Positions 11,101 to 22,780 of a DNA stretch of 64,000 bases are shown here, one piece after another (positions within the stretch are counted from its first letter, which is position 1; each line of letters begins with the position of its first letter). The notes beneath the pieces were generated by a model. The model was not told where the DNA came from and did no database searches. It worked only from the letters and a program-made list of their open reading frames with translations. Source of the DNA: Eudromia elegans (lineage: Eukaryota > Chordata > Aves > Tinamiformes > Tinamidae); NCBI GenBank assembly GCA_003342815.1, contig PTEX01000145.1, forward strand, positions 558,154 to 622,153. The letters run 5' to 3'. The translations under genes were made by a program, and so were the position numbers.

Positions 11101-14100
11101 CAGTTCTTTTTTTTTTTTTCAGGATTCTTTGTTTTTTGATTTTTATTGCAATCTCATCTGTGACTTGTATCAGGACACTAAAGGATGCTTTCCTTCTAGT
11201 TTGGTGTTGCAGTCACTTAACACACAATAGGCTTGTGTCCATAATGCAGAGGTCTTTGTTAATGAAATTAAACGTTGAGGGGAAATCATCAATACAAAAG
11301 GCCTGAAAAGAAGGAAGAGGATGAAAGAAAGAGCAAGTAACAAGCCAGCACAGTACTCTAGTATAAAATGCAGCACCGTGTTTCTTGATCTAGGTACTTA
11401 ACTTTCTGAGATAAAGATTTCCATCATGTGAAATAGTTTTAATGCCTATTTAGTATTTTACACAGAGAGCTTGAAGAGGGTAGGAAGTTGATACATTGTT
11501 ATGTTTCATTTGAAACTATTGTCTGGACAGTATCACTGAGTGTTCTGCAGAAACGCTATTGAGTGCTGTCATCTGTCCTGAGAAGAGTAAGGCTGTCAAA
11601 GCTGGTTTGACTAAGGCAGCTGTTTGATCTTGGAAATAAGCAAGCTGGTGAATGGACAAAAGTCCAGCTGTTTAAATACTAATCTCACTGGCTCTTTTTT
11701 AAAGGAGGAGATGGAAACGGAGTCATTATTCCTGTCTTAACAAATAACCAAACCAATAACTTGTAGTTAGAGATTTTTCTTTCTAGTGATAATGATTTTT
11801 TAAAAAATGGTAGCCATATTTTCCCCCTTACGATACTTCTCAGCTTTATGTATGAGAGAATCTTGTCCAAACAACATCTTTTCTGTGGATTTTGTGCTCA
11901 GTTCTACCTTGTGGTAGTTGAGGAAGTCACCTGAGTGCTTTCAATATACTCTCACTCTTCCTAGCAAATTGTGGAGAGGACTTTGAATTAAAGGTGGCAG
12001 CTATACTCTTCTGTAGCTCTACTTTTTGAAGATTTATTTTTCTTTTTTTCAATTATTTGGCTTTGTATTTAACTGTTTCCCTTAGGAGAACATTCTGTTT
12101 CCTGCTCAGTTTCTAACCAGCTAGAAAGCTCCAAGGTGAGCAGTCTAGAGCCCTGAGTGAGGAGTTTGGGTCATGCTTTAAGTCACTACCACTGCTCTTA
12201 GGGGAAAAAAAATAAAAAACCTTTAGAATTTGGAGTCCTGCTTATCCCTTGCTGGAGAGCACAAGAACATTGATGAGAATCCTACCAGAATGCAATTCTG
12301 CTCCTTGGAAGTTAAGGTAAATATCTTCTTCCTCTGCCCACTGTCACTTTTTTTTTATTATTTTTTCCCTCTATTAGTTTGCACCTCACTCCTGTCAACT
12401 TTGTTTAAGAAAAAAATCTTCCTTATTTTATAGTGTTTATGTACCTGAGAAGATAACACGTATCTTAAAATCTTTTCTTGTGCTACAGATGCAATGGATC
12501 AACTTGAGCAGCGGGTAAATGAATTTTTTATGAACGCAAAGAAAAATAAACCTGAATGGAGAGAGGAACAAATGACGTCTATCAAAAAAGTAAGGGTCTC
12601 ACAGGAATGGAGTGCTTTTTTTCTTTTGCAGAAGAAGGTAGCCTTAGGCAGAAAAGCTATTATTAATGGAAAACTTTAGTTTCCATCCAGTTCTGTTCAG
12701 AATTGTGGCTTCTCTTGGGCTTTTACAGTGATACATAGAACTACCTGAGAAAAGAAAAATGTCTGAAAGGCTTCCTTGATCAAGCCTTCATCTTTGATTT
12801 TACCCTAAATGCACTTGTATTTTAAAAAACAAGGGATAGATAGTCGTGATGATACCACCTACTCTGGTATTCTGAGCTCAGCCTTTTAATTTTTGCTTCT
12901 GCTTGCATAACATGAAGTTGCTTAAACAAATTCAAAGCTTAGCTTTGGCATTCCCTTTGAGTCCGCAAATGTCTTGTATGTAGTGTGCTTACAGTTTAAG
13001 TAGTGTTAAGGAGAGAGGAGTGGGAAGATAGGTGTTTGAGCTTTTTTGTTTTGACCTTCAGGACTTAGACCTAGTAGTGGTAGACAGTCACTTTACAAAA
13101 AGAAAAGCCATTCTAGCCTCCTGCTTTCTCTACTTTAGCCTCCTATTCAACCAAGTGTTTTTTTTCCTTAGTTAATAGAAATGAGTTTACATATATACAT
13201 ATATATCTATGTTTATATGAGTTTACATATATACATATGTATCTATGTATATATAAAATCAAAGATCTAACTTCACTAGAATAAATTTTTAAAAAATACT
13301 TTTGACTTCACTGGGACCAGAATTTCACAGTGTTCTCCTAAGATAGTTTTCAGTGGAAATCAGAACTGAAAAGACACTTAAGCTTGTTTTAAAAAATAAT
13401 TAAAACATACTTAAATCTACTTTAAAAACTTTTTATTCTATGGATTTTCATTAATTAAAAGTTTTAAGTCGTATTGTTTTAGTTAAGATGTTTTATAATA
13501 TGTTCATATAAAACTCTTAAGAATGATGTCTCACACTGATTCATAAACTTATGCTGAATAATACAAAATGAACCTAGGGCTTTGTTTCTTTTCTTGCAGC
13601 TTGTGGAATCTGGCTGTCAGCGTTAACATCTTGTGATATAGCTTTTTTTTCTATGGCATAATTTTAGGTGATTGTTTTTTACAATGCAGCTTCAAAGTCT
13701 CTGAAAATTAACTCGCATCTATTTTAGCTTACATCTCATACTCTGTCACAGTAGTTAAAAATAACAGAAATTATTTCGGTTACATGCATCACTTAAAAAA
13801 AAAATCTCTTCATAACAGGATTATTATAAGGCTTTGGAAGATGCAGATGAAAAAGTACAACTGGCTAACCAAATATATGACTTGGTAAGTAGACAGAAGT
13901 GGATTAACTGACTTTGCACTCAAAGAATTCAAAACATTTTGATAAGTATTTCAGTTTTAAGTATATCTAATGTACATTTTCTCAGAGTAAAAATTTGCAA
14001 GAAAGGCTATAATAAAATATAGTAGACAAAAGAAGCTAGTGTTCCTTGTCTACCTTTTTTTTTTCTGCTTCAAATTGATGATGAATATAGGAACTTAACC

Positions 14101-17100
14101 TTTTCCATTTGTTCAGCTGCTAACTGCAAAAACTTGTTCAATTTGTAGTAATGCAGTGTACAGATAGGTACAGTATTCTGTTTGATGACTACAGATGAGC
14201 AAAATATTTAAAGAACAGTGTTTATTATTTCCAAGATGCTTAGGGTTTTTGTTTGTTTCTGTTCGTTTTTGTTTTCTTAGTATGTGAGAGCAGGACATAC
14301 TTCACACAACAGCAGAGAAATCTTTAATTTTTCAATTTAGAGACCCACCTATTTAATACTTTTGGTCAGTGGTCTATATTATGATTCAACAGAATACCCT
14401 CAGTTTCTATATGCAGCAGCCCATCCATGCATGTGCTTTCTCTTCTGTCGTCTGCGCCCATACCCACCATACCTCTCTTTTCTCCGAAGAAACATTTAAC
14501 CCTGCATCTTGGAACATGGTTTACAGTAGGGAGAGTGCCCAGCTTCTAGCTGCCATGTCAATATGCAACCTTAGTGTGCTGTGTTTATCTGGGCATGCAA
14601 GGAGCAACAACCCTATTTTGATGTTATTTCTAGTGTTGCTGCTGAGTTATGGAAATGCAGGTAACCAAGAAGTTATGTTTCTGTGTGTCATGCTCAGTGT
14701 TCCATGCCAGAGAATTGCTGAAAGGGAAATATACAGCAGAGTCAAGATTAAAGGTGTACCCATTATAGTACCAGAATTGAATGTTATTTGTTGTTGGTTT
14801 GCCTCAAAAACAGGTAGACCGTCACTTGAGAAAACTGGACCAGGAACTTGCCAAATTTAAAATGGAACTTGAAGCAGATAATGCTGGAATAACGGAAATA
14901 TTAGAGAGGCGTAAGTATGCTGCTTTTTGTAAAGAACATGGACAAGTTTTCTGTCATTTTGAGAAAATACCATAAATTTGTTAGTGGCTTGTAATGTTTC
15001 ACTTTTGATCTCAAGTTTTAGGGCCAACTTCAACGGTAATTGGCCAGGTTGAAATACAGTTGAATATTCTCTTCTTCTGCAAAACAGTTGGAAAAAAGAA
15101 AGCTGCAAAATAAATGTTTTGGTGAAGCAGCAGCTACATAAAAGGGCAACTATTTTATTTTATTTGGAATCCAAATTAACAGTGTTGTGATACTATTTTT
15201 CACTTGAATCATGTGATTGCTGAGGTACATGAAGACAATTTTGAGAACTTAAATTTACTGGATGGCCTATTACCTCGTTAAAAATATTTTTTTTAGTAAG
15301 ATGAAAAGTAGAAACTTCTTCACATTTTAGCAATCAGAGTAAACACGTGCTATTGATGTTCCGCCAGAGGGCAGCCTTTTGACTAGTTCATAACGTGGTT
15401 AATATTTGCTCAGCCAGCTGGCCTATGGGCAGTTCTTTGGAAGGGCTGGCATGATGAGGGCAAGGTTGTTATGTCTTCTCTTTATTGCCTGTGGGTTTAA
15501 CTTCTTGGTTTCGATTGTGTGGTAGCAGTCATCAGTTTTTGGTTTAAAACTGTTTTACTCACTGGCTTCTTTTTCTACTGTAGTAATGATTTAAACCTTT
15601 GGAAAAAAAGTCATTCTGATTAAAGTAAGTGCAATTGCATAGTGATTTAGTTAATATTATAAAGATTCACATACTATGTAAAAGTCAAAATCATTTCAAA
15701 TATGACTTTCAAATTTTCCTCTCCTTTTTAACTCTGTGTTAGGATCTTTGGAGCTAGATACACCATCACAACCTGTGAATAACCATCATGCCCATTCGCA
15801 CACTCCAGTAGAGAGTAAGTTCTCGTGGCTTGAACATATTCACATGTTTTAAAGTTTTCATGTTTGTTGTCAAGTAATACTAGAAAAAAATATTCTAAAC
15901 ATTATGTGTATTTTTTCCCAACAAACTCAGAAGTGGTCAGTCATAGTGTACTGATGATGATCTCTGTTTAGAGGAATTTCAAGAACAAAATAACAAGGCT
16001 TTACTGGAGGGATTTAGTTTTATTATCTGTGGTTATAGTTTTACTTTTAGACTGAAAAACTTTTGCACTGAAGTTCACAACACTTCTTTTATTTAGAAAG
16101 GAAACACAATCCATCTTCTCACCATAGTGCAACAGATCATGTTCCTGAGAAGAAGTTTAAATCTGAAGCTCTTCTATCTACTCTCACTTCAGATGCTTCT
16201 AAGGAGAATACACCAGGTAATCTTAATTGTTGTTGCATTTTATTATTTTTTTTAATGATGGAATGTCTTGTTTTGTGAGATCAGAGGGACTAATATGTTT
16301 TAATGGTTACTCAGTCATTTGAAACATGAAAAATTGGATGCAGTGTTACCCATCTGTAATGTAATGTGTCAATATCCATCTGTCCATGAAGCACATCAGT
16401 TTTGTTGTCATTTTACAGCTGGTGTTTGCATGGAAGAAGTAGCAATACGGCTTCATTCAAACAGTACTAGAAATAGTAGTTTCAATACATTCTCATTTTT
16501 GGGTAAGAAAGCAGTGTAGGAGAAATGAATTTTCATTCTTTTATTTTTAAGGGGTATTTGTGGCTTGTTATTCAGGTGCAGTAAAATAAAATCCATTTTT
16601 TTTGTGTTTTAAAATGGGAAAGTCCTTTTGAGTTGTGAATTTAAAACAAAACAAAAACTTTGCTGCAGATTTTCAAAGCGAAAATGGTCCCTTCTGTGGA
16701 ATATGAAACCATTGTATTTTGTGCATGACATGTTTCCAAAATGCTATACAGAAACAAATTTATCTCTTTTTGTTTTAGACCTGGCAGTTCAGATAAATCT
16801 GAATTGCAGTTGTCTCTTGCCAAATATTTACTTACTGTGACCTATTTGGAGAGAGAAGGTGGATTTTTGTTTTTCCTTTATGGACTAATCCTCCTGAGTT
16901 GTAGTGTGAATTAAGCATTTCAGTATCTGGCTACAGAGGTTTTGGCGTTTAGTGGCATTCGTCACTTCTGTATTAGTTCTTTTGTACTTACTATCCTATT
17001 TTTGTTGGGGTTTTTTTGTTTGTTTCTTTGTTTTCTTAAGGAGCTTTGCAAGAGATGGCAAATGAAATGGAACTGCATTTGTTCAGCAGCGGTCACTGTT

Positions 17101-20100
17101 GATTGTTTTGGAAGTTTGTATTACTGCAGTTGTTGTGATCTTTAGATTTAGATTTTTAGAAGATACCATTGCAAGTTTTATTTCAGAGTATTGTTGTACA
17201 GTCAGACATTTACTTTCTTCTTGATAACTGCAGTGAGTATTGTTTTAACTGAGATTTGGTTTATACAGACATAGCAGCTGGATTCAGCAGGGACTCTTTG
17301 GATGTGAAGATAGTTGGAGAATAAACTTTTTTTTTCCAAAGCCAATGCTGGCTTCATTTTTCCAACATTTTTCAAAATTATCATACTACTCTGATTCATA
17401 ACCAGACTACCTAATCTTTCCCTGGTTGTCATATATAACGCTTCTTAAAGTGCAAAGGTATTCAGCTTCATTTTGAATTTCATAAATGTATTCTGTTCAT
17501 CAAGGGTGTCGAAACAGTAATTCATCATCCTCTTCAAACAATGCATACAATACAAACTCTTCTCAACCATTGGCATCATATAACCTGGGCTCATTATCTT
17601 CAGGATCTGGGGCCGGTGCTATTACCATGGCAGCAGCTCAAGCAGTGCAAGCCACAGCACAGGTAATGTCAAAACATTCTTGATAGTTTACCATCCATTA
17701 TTGATTAAAGAGAAATACCAGTGATTTTTTTGTTTGTTTTTAAATCCATATTTCCATGATCATTTTCAGCTGATATTATTCAATTTTCATATTACCACTA
17801 TTCTTCTATACTGCAGTTTCATCTCATAAAACTTGCAGCTTTTGTAGCTTTCCTTATGACATTCTTAACCATTTTTACCGCTTACTATACATTTTTTGTT
17901 CATGAGGGTAGAAAACCCTAATAAAACTCTGCAAATGATAGTTTGCAACCTGGTGTGTCCTATGCAAGAACTCTGCTGTGTAATCTGATGCAGTATCAGT
18001 ATTCCTTTTAGATGAAGGAAGGAAGAAGAACATCCAGTCTAAAAGCTAGCTATGAAGCATTTAAGAACAACGATTTTCAGATTGGAAGAGAATTTTCGCT
18101 ATCCAGAGATTCAACTGGATATTCATCATCAGCTCTGGCTTCTACGTTAACACAGACATTAAGTTCATCAACAACAGATTCACGAAGTGGCAGAAAAAGC
18201 AAGTAGGTTTTCATTCTTGTTGACCGCAGAGTTTAAGACACTAAGGTTTCTTTTAAAATGCATGGCCTGTCTTTAATATTCCTGAGACAACAGCCCATGC
18301 AACACAAGGTAGTTGTTGCCTTCTGGCCTTTTTTGTTCAGGGCTTTTTTTCCTTTGTTCTCTTGCTTTTCTTTTTAGTTAAACCCACTCCAGGGTTTTAA
18401 GTAAAAGCTATCATTTGCTTTTTGTTGTGTTACATAATGTGATTTCTTTTGCCATTGCTCTGGACTGAAGATTTGCCCTGTGATCAAATACTAAAATTAC
18501 TAAACAATGCTTCCTAAATGGTTTTGAAATAGAACTGTGAATCTGCTTCATGTCGCTTTGCAAAAAACCACAACAGTTTGGAGACTGAACATCTAGGACA
18601 GCAAACAGAATATGTCAGATTAATTTAAAGTATTTGAAGATTCTAGTGAATCAGTACTAGAAAGAGCTTATCTGAGAATGCACATAATTTTAAACTGACT
18701 TGCATCTTTTTTTTCATACAGACTTGTGTGCAGCTTAAAGCTGTTAAATTCCATTGATTAGAATAATCTATCTTGTGAATAATCTATCTTGCCTGTCTTA
18801 TAGGCGCAGATAGTTTCCTTTTCAAAACATCAGTCAATATATCCATCTTGGTTGAAATCTATTATGAAATGACAGAGATTTATATTGTGTAGTGTTTCAG
18901 AGTCTGTAAAGTATTTGCTTTGTGATCCTTTCACTTGGTAGTAAATGTATTTAGAGTATGTTTTCTTTCCTTTGTTCAGAAACAACAACAAATCCTCAAG
19001 TCAGCAGTCCTCATCGTCTTCCTCCTCCTCCTCTCTATCATCATGTTCTTCTTCATCTGCATTAGCACAGGAACTGTCTCAGCAAACAGCAGTAATACCA
19101 GAGTCTGATTCTAATAGCCAGGTTGACTGGACCTATGATCCAAATGAGCCACGTTACTGCATTTGTAATCAGGTGAGAAAAACTTCAAATCTAAAGTGTA
19201 ATCAGAACTGTTATTTCATTGTAGTTTAAATTCCTTTTCTGATTTCTAAATTAAAAGCAGATCAGACTTTCACTACTGAAGATAGACTGTTTTCAGTATT
19301 TACCTGCTGGTGATAAGAGTAGTGAACTCACCTGTTGAAGCTAAAAACAAGTCTAGGTTTTTCTGTGATACAACATATCTGGAGAGTTCTAAAACTTTTA
19401 CTCAGGACTTGAAGACTTGATTGAACAGGTTGTAGAATTTAACTGTTTTTACTTAAAATTACAAATTAGAAAGGAAGATCATTTGCCAGGTCTCTCCATT
19501 GTTATGAATAATGGAGTAACTACTGTTTCTGTAAAAGTCACCCAGAAACTTCAAAGGATGAAAGAGGATATAAGAACAGACATTTAAAAATAGTTCTCAT
19601 TTTAAATACATTTAAAGATGCTAGGATTTTTTTTTTCATCTTACAGATTTTTTTTCTTTTAATTCTGTGGAAGGTGTTTGGTATGTTCAAATAGTAATAG
19701 TAAAAGTGCTTGAAATTGTCGTGTGAGCAAGGGAAGTCCTCAAAAGCCATATCATCATGAAATGCATGCTGATAATGGGCTGAGTGCTGTTCAAACCAAT
19801 TAAGTGCTAATCTCAGGTTTTGAATGCTGGCCTTCCTTATGCAACTTGAAATATGCATAAACTTTTTAATATAAAAAAATAGATTTTAGAAATCAGAATG
19901 ATATGAACATAACATTCTTCATATGGCATAACAAATTAAAACAATGCAAAAATTACTGCTGAGGTTAATGAAAAACTCCTCAATGGAAAAACTGAGTATT
20001 AGACTTTTGAAAGCCTCACTTCCTTTATAATTATTTATAACTTTTTTTATTCTTTTAATTAGGTGTCGTATGGTGAAATGGTAGGCTGTGATAATCAAGA

Positions 20101-21584
20101 TGTAAGTAACAAAGTCCTAAAGATTCATGAGAGAGGCTTGTGCATATATATATTGCTTACAGAAGTTAACTTTCTTTAGAGTAAGTTTAAGAGTAGAGTT
20201 TTGTTTTCTTTTAATTTATTTTCACTTTTAATCTCATGTACAGAATAATGAAGCTTTCTGATTTAAAACAATAAGTAATTATTTTTCCATATTTGACCTT
20301 AAATAAGCATGTTGGATGAGTGATAAAACCATGGTAATGGAAGTAAGGGTGGAGATATTTTTAATGTTATTAATTTCAGATGCTTAGGTGTTCCATTTAT
20401 TCCTTCTTAATCAGGAAATGGTTCAATTATTATATGTAAAAAAAGTGTTTGTACACTGGAAATGTTTCTTTTAAGAACTTCTGAGCTTATGTAGTTTTTC
20501 TAAGCAGGATTGCTCTGATTTTTTTTTTTGTGGTTGAAAGAATATTTTTACTAAAAAAAGTTACTTTTGCATATGCTTTAAACCTTGAACCCTTGCATTA
20601 AACAAATTTGAATATTTCCTCAATTATTCACTGTCTTAAATGTTGTAACACTACATTTCAGCGATTTTCATTCCTCTGTGAACAGCTTCAAAATTGAAAA
20701 AGCTTGTTCCATCACTAAATTTTTCTATAAATACTGGAAATATACCACTTACTATTCAGATATTTGTGGATTTTGTTCTTGATACTTCAGATTTTTCATT
20801 CTTATTTCATCTTTTGTGACTTGTATTGAGACTGAAGGAATCTTGCAGTCAGTAGAAGAATGAAGAAGAAAAAGCTATAGGTTTGCAGTAGATGTTAGAA
20901 ATGGTAGTAGCACCCGGTTCCTAGACTATTTCATGAATATCTTAAATAGAAGTAGAGCTTAAGTGTTTGTGGTAAAAGTAAGATGGGAATTTGTATATGA
21001 GTTGAAACATCTGCCCATTTGTCTCTACAGTTCAGACTATTTAGAAGACTTTGAAGGTTAAGCATAAAATATTTTGGGGTACTTTTAGCTGTGTCACTAG
21101 TTGTCCCATTCCAATAAAAAAGTTTTAAGAGTTGGATGGAATGATTTAATAATTGACGTACTGCACTATCACAGAAGTGAGTAATAATTACATGTGTCAC
21201 TCTAAGTGTTGTCAAGCAAGATATTTCCTAAAGCATAGTATATTTAATTTATTATACTAGTCCATGTCTGACTTCTAAAATTGTTACTGCTTTCTTTGAG
21301 CGTATGCTGCAGGCTACAAAATCTTCCCCCTCTTCTTATTTTGTGCTATGACGTAAGGGCAGAATCTGTGCTTCTTATTGGCACTTCATTTTTATTAAGT
21401 GCTTCTTGTGACAGGAGTTTGTTTTTAATTTTTTTTAAAAAACTTCTCTTTAACTCTGTTTTTATAGTGTCCTATTGAATGGTTCCATTACGGCTGTGTT
21501 GGACTGACAGAAGCACCAAAAGGGAAATGGTACTGTCCACAGTGTACGGCAGCAATGAAGAGGAGAGGCAGCAGACATAAATAA
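8146..21584 (+). CDS. ING3: ING3, inhibitor of growth family member 3 (12 coding exons)
   Basis: ING3 is a subunit of the nuclear NuA4/TIP60 histone acetyltransferase complex and reads H3K4me3. Coding exons: 8146-8173, 8330-8401, 12489-12589, 13819-13884, 14814-14910, 15743-15814, 16097-16216, 17505-17662, 18012-18202, 18980-19172, 20063-20101, 21468-21584. Every intron is gt/ag and phases join without a break, giving 1254 nt, or 417 residues plus stop (human is 418). The N-terminal ING helical domain spans about residues 3-105. A basic segment (KRK at 146-148, KKFK at 164-167) may serve nuclear import. Ser-rich linkers follow, then a PHD finger at about 361-405 with zinc ligands C362, C364, C375, C380, H386, C389, C402 and C405 and family aromatic-cage residues Y361, M372 and W384. 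The start codon has a strong Kozak context (GCCGCCATGC). No disruption was seen. Confidence 0.97.
8330..8401 (+). CDS. ING3: ING3 coding exon 2
   Basis: Encodes residues M10 to about Q33 (start of the ING domain, [13 protein letters not shown]). The acceptor is cccgcag. It ends one base into the Asn codon completed by exon 3. The donor is a tandem GTNNGT (gtacgtgagt): only the first GT keeps the ING3 frame. Confidence 0.96.
9103..9411 (+). repeat. Direct repeat copy A in ING3 intron 2
   Basis: A segment of about 308 bp recurs at 11087-11394 in the same orientation with only scattered substitutions and a T-run length difference. It ends near a TATA-like AGTATAAAATGCAGC. The family is not recognised. 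It could be a segmental duplication or a pair of small LTRs around about 1.7 kb of internal sequence. Confidence 0.93.
11087..11394 (+). repeat. Direct repeat copy B in ING3 intron 2
   Basis: Second copy of the repeat at 9103-9411. The main visible differences are a longer T run near 11106, T for C near 11243 and A for G near 11306, plus a few changes near the 3' end, so the duplication looks recent. Confidence 0.93.
12489..12589 (+). CDS. ING3: ING3 coding exon 3
   Basis: Encodes the [10 protein letters not shown] segment through TSIKK in the helical ING domain. Acceptor ctacag, donor gtaagg, ending in phase 0. It follows the largest ING3 intron (about 4.1 kb). Confidence 0.96.
13183..13255 (+). 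repeat. AT-rich tandem duplication, ~36-bp unit
   Basis: Two units beginning GAGTTTACATATATACATAT at 13183 and 13219, inside ING3 intron 3. It is a TA/CA-rich minisatellite-like duplication with no evident function. Confidence 0.85.
13819..13884 (+). CDS. ING3: ING3 coding exon 4
   Basis: A 22-codon, phase-0 exon ([14 protein letters not shown] through YDL) in the ING domain. Acceptor aacag, donor gtaagt. Confidence 0.96.
14814..14910 (+). CDS. ING3: ING3 coding exon 5
   Basis: Encodes residues 90-121 ([20 protein letters not shown] and onward to ILER) plus one base, the end of the helical ING domain. Acceptor aaacag, donor gtaagt. A 163-codon open frame running across this exon is out of phase with ING3 and is not a gene. 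Confidence 0.96.
15361..15374 (+). promoter_or_regulatory. CTCF-like site in ING3 intron 5
   Basis: CCGCCAGAGGGCAG fits the core CTCF consensus CCASYAGRKGGCRS at 13 of 14 positions (G instead of A at position 3). It is isolated in AT-rich intron sequence, so the match stands out. Occupancy is inferred. Confidence 0.6.
15743..15814 (+). CDS. ING3: ING3 coding exon 6
   Basis: Encodes [20 protein letters not shown] through TPVE, the His-rich start of the linker between ING and PHD domains. Acceptor gttag, donor gtaagt. Confidence 0.95.
16097..16216 (+). CDS. ING3: ING3 coding exon 7
   Basis: Encodes the basic linker with KRK (146-148) and KKFK (164-167), then [18 protein letters not shown]. 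Acceptor atttag, donor gtaatc. Confidence 0.95.
17505..17662 (+). CDS. ING3: ING3 coding exon 8
   Basis: Encodes a Ser/Asn-rich stretch followed by the ING3-specific [18 protein letters not shown] segment, ending at residue 238 in phase 0. Acceptor tcaag, donor gtaatg. Confidence 0.95.
18012..18202 (+). CDS. ING3: ING3 coding exon 9
   Basis: Starts exactly at M239 ([19 protein letters not shown]) and ends within the K of SGRKSK. Acceptor ttttag, donor gtaggt. The segment around residues 260-295 is the part most diverged from human ING3. Confidence 0.95.
18980..19172 (+). CDS. ING3: ING3 coding exon 10
   Basis: Encodes a poly-Asn/Ser tract (nine consecutive Ser at 312-320), then [20 protein letters not shown] and the first PHD ligands C362 and C364. 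Acceptor ttcag, donor gtgaga, ending in phase 0. Confidence 0.96.
20063..20101 (+). CDS. ING3: ING3 coding exon 11 (39-nt mini exon)
   Basis: A 13-codon exon, [13 protein letters not shown], in the middle of the PHD finger with zinc ligand C375. Acceptor attag, donor gtaagt. Both flanks are phase 0, so skipping would delete 13 residues without a frameshift and destroy the zinc site. Confidence 0.97.
21468..21584 (+). CDS. ING3: ING3 coding exon 12 and stop
   Basis: Encodes [20 protein letters not shown] onward to the basic C-terminus KRRGSRHK and TAA. It supplies zinc ligands C380, H386, C389, C402 and C405 and the methyl-lysine cage Trp W384. Acceptor tttatag. Confidence 0.98.
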   Translation, partial: CPIEWFHYGCVGLTEAPKGKWYCPQCTAAMKRRGSRHK

Positions 21585-22360
21585 GCTGCTTCATTTGGAA
21601 AACAAATGACGTGCTAAAGATTTTATAGAGGCCTTGGCGGGGTTGGGGAGGGAACCCACCACACTTCTTGCAACCAGTTAAAGAAAGGTTAACATAGCAG
21701 ACGTAACATCTTGGAGCTATTGATTTTGCTAGCTGTGTTTTAATATTGTAAGCAAAGTATTTATGCACATTGATGTGCTACAGATATTATTCCAGTGAGC
21801 CTTGGATTGTTCCAGTGGCCAACATATGCAGACATTTCTACTCAAACCATTTTCTCTAAGCAGTGGGCATTCAACAATAATTCACTCTTCAAAGAATTCT
21901 GATAAGTGAAGATTTTAAATGTATGTTTTATATTCAACAGATATATTCTGCTGCATGTACTGTACTCAAGAGCTGTTATGTAACATTATGTATATACATG
22001 GTGCAAAAAGTCAGTGCTTCTAAAAAGAATATAAGACAGTGGTTTTTAAAATGCCTTTATAGCTTTGGTTCTTTATGAAACTTAATTCAGCAGGCTGAAG
22101 AAAATGGTTCTTGTATACAGCGGGCTGTTGTCCTCTAGGGTACTTGAGTATGTAAAAACAAAACAAAAAATGCTGTAGAATAAAACAAATTTGTGCCATT
22201 AGTCTTTATATGTTTCTGCCCCAGAGATGTGGCAGGTCATAAGAGGAAGAAAAAAAAAAAGGTGTTAAAGTGATGATAAATTTTTATACCAAATGTGTTT
22301 ATTTTTTTGTGCAAGTAATCCTTTAAATTTGAATTGTATTAGGTGTCAAAATAAAACAAA
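21585..22360 (+). other. ING3: ING3 3' UTR with polyadenylation signals
   Basis: AT-rich sequence following the stop. Canonical AATAAA hexamers lie at 22179-22184 and 22350-22355. Either gives a 3' UTR of about 0.6-0.8 kb. A further AATAAA at 25608-25613 could support a long isoform, but nothing in the sequence demands it. Confidence 0.65.
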
Positions 22361-22747
22361 ACAACCTCAACTCCTGGTATTATTTTTTTCTGTACATTTG
22401 TCAAAAAAAGAAAAGCTTTGTGCCTGAAACTGTTTTGGAAGAATATAACTAAGTTTACATAAAAGATTCTTGCACGTGACCTCTTTACAGGAGGATGGTG
22501 GATAACATGCGTGCAAAGAAAGATGCTGTCAGGCTTATGTTTGAGGACCGGAACTCTCATGGTAACTTTCTTCCAAATGTTCCCAAACTCATGCACAGGA
22601 AGAGAGACAGAGATAGTGGTTTAGTGCCTGGCTGTAAGATTTGTTTTGGAGGAAAATAAGAGTCAGGCTTGTTAGTAGTGGGAGCACATACAGAAAACTC
22701 AGGCTTTATCTCAATCAAAATGAAACCAGGCTACCCTCAACCTACAA

Positions 22748-22748
<1 letters not shown>

Positions 22749-22775
<27 letters not shown>
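22749..22775 (+). repeat. Poly-T tract, 27 T
   Basis: Homopolymer run downstream of the ING3 polyadenylation signals. No retrocopy body is recognised next to it. Confidence 0.9.

Positions 22776-22780
<5 letters not shown>

Noticed and set aside
14369-14860. 163-codon + strand frame running from intron 4 into exon 5
   Set aside because: It is out of phase with ING3, crosses the exon 5 acceptor, and its translation resembles no known protein.
20780-20920. Possible third copy of the intron-2 repeat in ING3 intron 11
   Set aside because: Only short words such as GTGACTTGTAT and GCAGTCA are shared. The alignment does not extend, so coincidence is likely.
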